The notes under the pieces were generated by a model, which was given only the letters and a program-made list of their open reading frames with translations, searched no databases and was not told the DNA's origin. A DNA stretch of 12,052 bases from Bacteroidales bacterium (GTDB lineage Bacteria; Bacteroidota; Bacteroidia; Bacteroidales; WCHB1-69), in assembly GCA_028684405.1 (NCBI GenBank), contig JAQUGA010000063.1:1-12052 (forward strand), given 5' to 3'. Positions 8,691 to 12,052 of the stretch are shown piece by piece (position 1 is the first letter of the stretch; each line of letters opens with the position of its first letter). A program made the translations under genes and the position numbers.

Positions 8691-8811
8691 GACCTCGAAG
8701 AGGTCAAATGTTTATAGATAAAAACCGCCCACACGCTTGTTCGATCCCGAATGGGGTCGCATTGATTTCATGGGGTTTGTTTTCTATAAACATGCAATCC
8801 CTTTGGGATTG
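8691..8811. repeat. Composite palindromic (REP-like) intergenic element
   Basis: Three short perfect or near-perfect hairpins lie in 121 bases: GACCTC-GAA-GAGGTC (8691-8705), CGATCCC-GAAT-GGGGTCG with one G-T pair (8742-8759), and CAATCCC-TTT-GGGATTG (8795-8811). An 11-base inverted repeat, ATGTTTATAGA (8708-8718) and TCTATAAACAT (8783-8793), encloses the middle hairpin and could extend imperfectly to about 20 bases. The whole can fold as a long stem carrying an inner hairpin, with one hairpin on each flank. Just upstream TTCGTAAAT occurs twice (8659-8667 and 8682-8690) and may be part of it. No reading frame crosses it convincingly. From memory it resembles dispersed intergenic repeats of flavobacterial genomes, but only one copy is in this window. 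Confidence 0.6.
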
Positions 8812-8827
8812 TTGTGTATAGGTGGCT

Positions 8828-8964
8828 AATAAATTATGGTTCTGTTTAATACATTCTGGAAATCTTAGGTGTTTATGCAATGTTATTTGCTCTGTTTTGC
8901 AAAAATGTATACTTAAAACTTTTGCCTATTTCTAGTTTGTTTTAATTATACTTAAAATATTTTG
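8828..8964 (+). repeat. Direct repeat, upstream copy (A), flanking the AAA ATPase gene
   Basis: The first 63 bases (8828-8890) match 10250-10312 with a single mismatch (C8856 versus T10278). The rest aligns with small gaps and scattered changes to 8964 / 10391, including an identical 20-base core around TTTTGCCTATTTC. Both copies keep an inverted GCAAAA/TTTTGC pair (8899-8904 and 8920-8925 here). This copy runs into the promoter of the ATPase gene and starts 16 bases after the palindromic element. Confidence 0.85.
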
Positions 8965-8994
8965 TATATTTGCAATTGTTTTAATTATACTTAA
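8908..8994 (+). promoter_or_regulatory. Three TATACTTAA boxes at exact 39-bp spacing upstream of the ATPase gene
   Basis: TATACTTAA occurs at 8908-8916, 8947-8955 and 8986-8994, each 39 bases from the last. The second and third lie in a longer perfect 19-base repeat, TTGTTTTAATTATACTTAA (8937-8955 and 8976-8994). They surround the -7 element and the likely transcription start, so they could be operators for a regulator, possibly the ATPase itself. A binding role is inferred from regularity and position only. Confidence 0.45.
8965..8972 (+). promoter_or_regulatory. -7 promoter element (TATATTTG) for the AAA ATPase gene
   Basis: TATATTTG fits TAnnTTTG exactly. The nearest upstream TTTG is at 8936-8939, a spacing of 25 bases, longer than usual, so the -33 match is imperfect. 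Transcription would start near 8979, giving a leader of about 28 bases that contains the third TATACTTAA box. The downstream repeat copy lacks this element. Confidence 0.5.
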
Positions 8995-9006
8995 TATTTC
9001 AAATCT

Positions 9007-10212
9007 ATGATTATTCCATTAGAAATTAAGAAACGAGATCGTTATATTCGACAAGTTTTGCCATTTATTCGCAAACCAATCATCAAAGCGCTTACTGGGC
9101 AGCGTCGTGTGGGAAAAAGTTATTTGCTGTTTCAAATCATGGAGCATATTCGCCAAGAGGACCAATCTGCCAATATCATCTATATTAATAAAGAGGATTT
9201 GGAATTTGATTTTATTCAGTCTGCTAAAGAGTTGAATGATTTTATTCTTTCAAAAATCAATTCCGATGTCAAAAACTATATTTTTATTGATGAGATTCAA
9301 GAAATCACAGAATTTGAAAAAGCTTTAAGATCGCTTTTGCTTGATCAAAATAATGATATATATGTTACGGGCAGCAATGCTAAAATGTTGTCGGGAGAAC
9401 TGGCTACTTACCTGAGTGGACGTTTTATCGAAATCAAGGTGTATAGCCTTTCGTATCCCGAGTTCCTTTATTTTCATAATTTAGTGGACTCGATGGAAAG
9501 CTATGGTTTATATGCTCGTTTTGGAGGACTTCCATACTTAATTAACCTGAACCTAACCGATGATGTTGCCAATGAATATCTCAAAAGTATCACTTCAACA
9601 ATCGTTTATAGAGACGTGGTAAGTCGATACAATTTAAGAAATGCTGATTTTTTAGAAAAGTTACTCCGCTTTTTAGCTCAAAATATTGGAAGCATTTTTT
9701 CAGCCAAAAATATCAGTGATTATCTCAAATCCCAACATTCGACAGTTTCGGTTAATCAGATTCAAACTTATGTCTCTTATCTAGCTAATGCGTTTATATT
9801 GCATCGGGTTGAGCGATATGACATAATAGGTAAACGACTCTTTTCAGTTGGAGAAAAATACTATTTTGAAAATATGGGAATTAGAAATGTAATATGTGGA
9901 TATAAAATTACGGATAGAGCAAAAATATTAGAAAATATTGTTTACAATCACCTCTTGTATCAAGGTTATACTGTAAAAACAGGAGCCTTGGATACTGAGG
10001 AAATTGATTTTATTTGCGAAAAAGATTCTGAAAAAATGTATGTTCAAGTATCTTTGCGATTAGAAAGTGAGAAGACGATTAAACGAGAAATCGGAAATTT
10101 ACTTAAAATCCATGATAATTATCCTAAAATAATAATCACAGAAGATGAATTTGATGGAAATACTTTTGAAGGCATTATTTACAAATCAATTCGGACGTTT
10201 CTAATGGAATAA
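9007..10212 (+). CDS. AAA ATPase with DUF4143-type C-terminus
   Basis: 401 residues, the normal size for this large family of ATPases of unknown cellular role, common in Bacteroidota and archaea. The ATPase domain has a Walker A motif GQRRVGKS (31-38) and Walker B FIDEIQ with D95 and E96, followed by the sensor-like segment VTGSNAKMLSGE typical of the family. GGLPYL and YRDVVSRYN mark the start of the DUF4143 part, which includes a winged-helix-like segment (SAKNISDYLKSQ). The C-terminal ~100 residues (ENIVYNHLLYQGYTV, then EIDFIC, then YVQVS) resemble a PD-(D/E)XK nuclease fold, but the expected E-x-K is Q-V-S, so nuclease activity is doubtful. The ATG at 9007 is supported by the upstream promoter motif. 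The gene stands alone and is bracketed by two copies of a ~140-bp direct repeat, which suggests a mobile or duplicated cassette; no transposase or integrase is present. Confidence 0.88.
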   Translation: MIIPLEIKKRDRYIRQVLPFIRKPIIKALTGQRRVGKSYLLFQIMEHIRQEDQSANIIYINKEDLEFDFIQSAKELNDFILSKINSDVKNYIFIDEIQEITEFEKALRSLLLDQNNDIYVTGSNAKMLSGELATYLSGRFIEIKVYSLSYPEFLYFHNLVDSMESYGLYARFGGLPYLINLNLTDDVANEYLKSITSTIVYRDVVSRYNLRNADFLEKLLRFLAQNIGSIFSAKNISDYLKSQHSTVSVNQIQTYVSYLANAFILHRVERYDIIGKRLFSVGEKYYFENMGIRNVICGYKITDRAKILENIVYNHLLYQGYTVKTGALDTEEIDFICEKDSEKMYVQVSLRLESEKTIKREIGNLLKIHDNYPKIIITEDEFDGNTFEGIIYKSIRTFLME

Positions 10213-10249
10213 TTACGAATATAACTATGCTTTTGTATATTCAATGTGA

Positions 10250-10391
10250 AATAAATTATGGTTCTGTTTAATACATTTTGGAAATCTTAGGTGTTTATGC
10301 AATGTTATTTGCACTATTTTTGCAAAAAAAAGTATAATTAAAACTTTTGCCTATTTCCTGTTTGTTTTAATCATATTTAAAATATTTTTTG
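10250..10391 (+). repeat. Direct repeat, downstream copy (B), flanking the AAA ATPase gene
   Basis: This is the second copy of the element at 8828-8964, in the same orientation, beginning 38 bases after the ATPase stop codon. It keeps two diverged boxes, TATAATTAA (10333-10341) and CATATTTAA (10372-10380), still exactly 39 bases apart, and the GCAAAA/TTTTGC inverted pair (10322-10327 and 10345-10350). Similarity ends just where copy A has its -7 element, so this copy probably has no promoter activity toward the right. It fills most of the gap before the convergent prmC gene. Confidence 0.85.
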
Positions 10392-10403
10392 TTTTTCAAT
10401 AAA

Positions 10404-11270
10404 CTACAAACTGCATTTCAGCATTCTGTTTTTGCCTCTTAAGTCATTTTTGATAAGAATTTCGGTAAATCCAATTTGTGTCATTAAATCTTTGCACTCT
10501 TCGGCAAAAGCTTCATTAATCTCAAAAAATAACTGTCCATTTTCTTCTAAATGATTGAATGCATATTTTGCAATTTCTCTATAAAAAATCAAAGGATCAT
10601 TATCATCAACGAACAATGCCAAGTGAGGTTCGTATGCCAAAACATTTTCTTTCATCTGTTTTTTTTCGCTCTCTCTCACATAAGGTGGATTGCTGACAAT
10701 AATATTGAATTTTTGTATTGGCAGACTTTCTGTTTTTAGAGCATCTGCAATCTGAAAATCAATATTTACTTGATGGATTTTTGCATTTTTTCGAGCCACT
10801 TCTATTGCTTCTTTAGAAATATCCACAGCCGTAACTTGTGATTCAGACATTTTTTTTCCCAAACAAATGGCGATGCATCCGCTGCCCGTTCCAATGTCCA
10901 GAATCGACGGTTTGTCTATTGATTTGGCTGAGTCAATAATCCATTCAACAAGTTCTTCTGTTTCGGGTCGAGGAATCAGCACCGATTTATTGACTAAAAA
11001 ATCCAATCCGAAAAAATTAGTTTTTCCAACAATATATTGAATGGGTGTTTCTGCTTTTAGTTTTACAACAGCATTGCCGTATTTAATAATTTCTGATTCA
11101 GGAATGTAGATTTCTCTTTTTAGAAGTCGCTCTATTTTTGTAATTTGCGAAAACTCTTCAAATAGATATTGACAAAAATGATCAATTTCTGCCGAAGTAA
11201 ATTGAGGGGATAACTGTTTTTTGATAAAAATCTCGACATCCGAAAGCAAGTTGGATAGGGGAAGCAACAT
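10404..11270 (-). CDS. prmC: Peptide chain release factor N5-glutamine methyltransferase
   Basis: Methylates the glutamine of the GGQ motif in release factors RF1 and RF2, using SAM, in the cytoplasm. The 288-residue length is typical. An N-terminal helical domain that binds the release factor (about 1-85) leads into the catalytic domain with IPRPETEELVEW, SAM-binding DIGTGSG (125-131) and the signature NPPY (194-197), which contacts the substrate glutamine. I chose the ATG at 11270, five bases after the rpe stop codon; an in-frame TTG at 11282 would overlap rpe and adds only four residues. The arrangement suggests translational coupling with rpe. The stop codon is TAG. NPPY with PRPETE separates it from its close relative PrmB, which methylates ribosomal protein L3. 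Confidence 0.93.
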   Translation of the reverse strand: MLLPLSNLLSDVEIFIKKQLSPQFTSAEIDHFCQYLFEEFSQITKIERLLKREIYIPESEIIKYGNAVVKLKAETPIQYIVGKTNFFGLDFLVNKSVLIPRPETEELVEWIIDSAKSIDKPSILDIGTGSGCIAICLGKKMSESQVTAVDISKEAIEVARKNAKIHQVNIDFQIADALKTESLPIQKFNIIVSNPPYVRESEKKQMKENVLAYEPHLALFVDDNDPLIFYREIAKYAFNHLEENGQLFFEINEAFAEECKDLMTQIGFTEILIKNDLRGKNRMLKCSL

Positions 11271-11275
11271 GATTT

Positions 11276-11926
11276 TTAGCAATTTTTGAGTTGTTGAATC
11301 ATCTCTGTTGGGTTTTTAGCTTTGAAAACTGCATTTCCAGCTACCAAAACATCTGCACCACAGTCGATTAGTTTGCGAGCATTGTGAATGTCCACGCCGC
11401 CGTCAACTTCAATTAGCGTAGAGGCATTTTTGCGGATAATCAGGTTTTTTAGCGTTTCAATTTTAGAATAGGTGTTTTTAATAAATTTTTGACCACCAAA
11501 ACCAGGGTTCACTGACATCAGAAGAACCACGTCGCATTCCGTAATAATATCTTCCAAAAGATGAATAGGTGAATGTGGATTAAGAACCACGCCCGCTTTC
11601 ATATTCTCGTTTTTGATGCTTTGCAAAGTGCGGTGAAGGTGATTGCAGGTTTCATAATGAACGGTCAAAATATTGGCTCCAGCTTCTGCAAAACGCTGGA
11701 TGTATAAGTCGGGATTGACAATCATCAAATGTACATCCAAAGGTTTCTTTGCATGCCGTTTAATGGCTTCGATAATGGGAAAACCAATGGAAATGTTCGG
11801 AACAAAAACGCCGTCCATGATGTCAACGTGAAACCAATCCGCTGAACTTTGGTTAATCATGTCAATATCCAATATTAAATTGGCAAAATCAGCCGATAAA
11901 ACAGAAGGTGATATAAGATGTTTCAT
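11276..11926 (-). CDS. rpe: Ribulose-phosphate 3-epimerase
   Basis: Interconverts D-ribulose 5-phosphate and D-xylulose 5-phosphate in the pentose phosphate pathway, in the cytoplasm. The 216 residues cover the full TIM barrel. Expected active-site residues are visible: S8 in the opening SPSVLSADF, metal ligands H33 and D35 in FHVDIMDG, H66 in DVHLM, and D175 in EVDGGV. The phosphate-binding loops NPGFGGQ (140-146) and VAGNAVF are present too. It is the first gene of a pair with prmC, which begins five bases after its stop. The ATG at 11926 follows a promoter-like motif by only 13 bases, so the leader is short or the mRNA nearly leaderless. Nothing suggests truncation or transfer. Confidence 0.95.
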   Translation of the reverse strand: MKHLISPSVLSADFANLILDIDMINQSSADWFHVDIMDGVFVPNISIGFPIIEAIKRHAKKPLDVHLMIVNPDLYIQRFAEAGANILTVHYETCNHLHRTLQSIKNENMKAGVVLNPHSPIHLLEDIITECDVVLLMSVNPGFGGQKFIKNTYSKIETLKNLIIRKNASTLIEVDGGVDIHNARKLIDCGADVLVAGNAVFKAKNPTEMIQQLKNC

Positions 11927-11939
11927 TTGATGTTTTTTG

Positions 11940-11947
11940 CAAAGATA
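11940..11947 (-). promoter_or_regulatory. -7 promoter element (TATCTTTG) before rpe
   Basis: Read on the - strand, TATCTTTG matches TAnnTTTG exactly and equals the -7 box of the thioredoxin gene; both are also followed by CAAAA. No well-spaced -33 TTTG is visible; the nearest TTG (11964-11962) is only 14 bases away. Transcription would start near 11934, about eight bases before the rpe start codon. Confidence 0.45.
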
Positions 11948-12010
11948 ATGAAGATTTGATTCAATGAATAAGAGAATTCGTTGAATTAAATCTACAATCT
12001 ATTTTTTATT

Positions 12011-12052
12011 TTATTTTATAACCTCTGCATCCAAATCAAAGTAATCGGCACC
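12011..12052 (-). CDS. Possible C-terminal tail of an unidentified - strand gene
   Basis: Reading leftward from the window edge there are 13 open codons ending in TAA at 12011-12013, encoding GADYFDLDAEVIK. The mixed acidic and hydrophobic composition looks like coding sequence, in contrast to the AT-rich spacer that follows, and the direction matches rpe and prmC. The fragment is too short to identify, and an open run of this length is not significant on its own. Confidence 0.35.
   Translation of the reverse strand, partial: GADYFDLDAEVIK

Noticed and set aside
8691..8811. CRISPR array
   Set aside because: The three hairpins differ in sequence, are irregularly spaced and there are no cas genes; this is a palindromic element, not repeated units with spacers.
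8828..10391. Insertion sequence or composite transposon
   Set aside because: The flanking repeats are direct, the enclosed gene is an AAA ATPase with no transposase features, and no terminal inverted repeats or target duplications are visible.
11280..11282. TTG as the start of prmC
   Set aside because: An ATG four codons later fits the family length and lies five bases after the rpe stop, whereas the TTG would lie inside rpe.

Overview
The window looks like a chromosomal segment of a member of Bacteroidota, most likely a Flavobacterium-type organism. By eye the DNA is about two-thirds A+T. Start codons lack strong Shine-Dalgarno sequences, and several genes are preceded by TAnnTTTG, the -7 element of the Bacteroidota housekeeping sigma factor. 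The gene content fits: a TlpA/AhpC-type periplasmic thioredoxin with a long N-terminal region, a methyltransferase/glycosyltransferase fusion, and an AAA ATPase with a DUF4143-type C-terminus.

Layout. (1) 1-1920, + strand: a membrane glycosyltransferase of the GT-C type, cut by the left edge of the window, with a soluble C-terminal beta-rich domain. (2) 2076-3554, - strand: an exported thiol-disulfide oxidoreductase with a CGHC active site and a good promoter. (3) 3728-8582, + strand: three closely spaced genes that are probably one operon, namely a polytopic membrane protein with an outward-facing metallophosphoesterase domain, a second GT-C glycosyltransferase, and a methyltransferase fused to a DPM1-like family 2 glycosyltransferase. 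(4) 8583-9006: a gene-free stretch with a composite palindromic repeat and then a repeat-rich promoter region. (5) 9007-10212, + strand: an AAA ATPase bracketed by two copies of a ~140-bp direct repeat. (6) 10404-11926, - strand: prmC and rpe as a tight pair, with a promoter motif just before rpe. (7) 12011-12052: probably the tail of another - strand gene.

How the genes fit together. A DPM1-like GT2 enzyme normally charges a polyprenyl-phosphate carrier with a sugar on the cytoplasmic side, and GT-C enzymes normally use such lipid-linked sugars on the periplasmic side. Two GT-C genes next to one GT2 gene therefore suggest an envelope glycan or protein glycosylation function; the acceptor cannot be told from sequence. 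The predicted periplasmic phosphoesterase could act on a lipid-linked or phosphorylated intermediate, but this is inference. prmC and rpe are ordinary housekeeping genes.

The least explained part is 8691-10391. There the ATPase gene, its promoter region with boxes spaced exactly 39 bp apart, the downstream copy of that region, and an adjacent multi-hairpin element form a structured accessory insert between a glycosylation operon and housekeeping genes.
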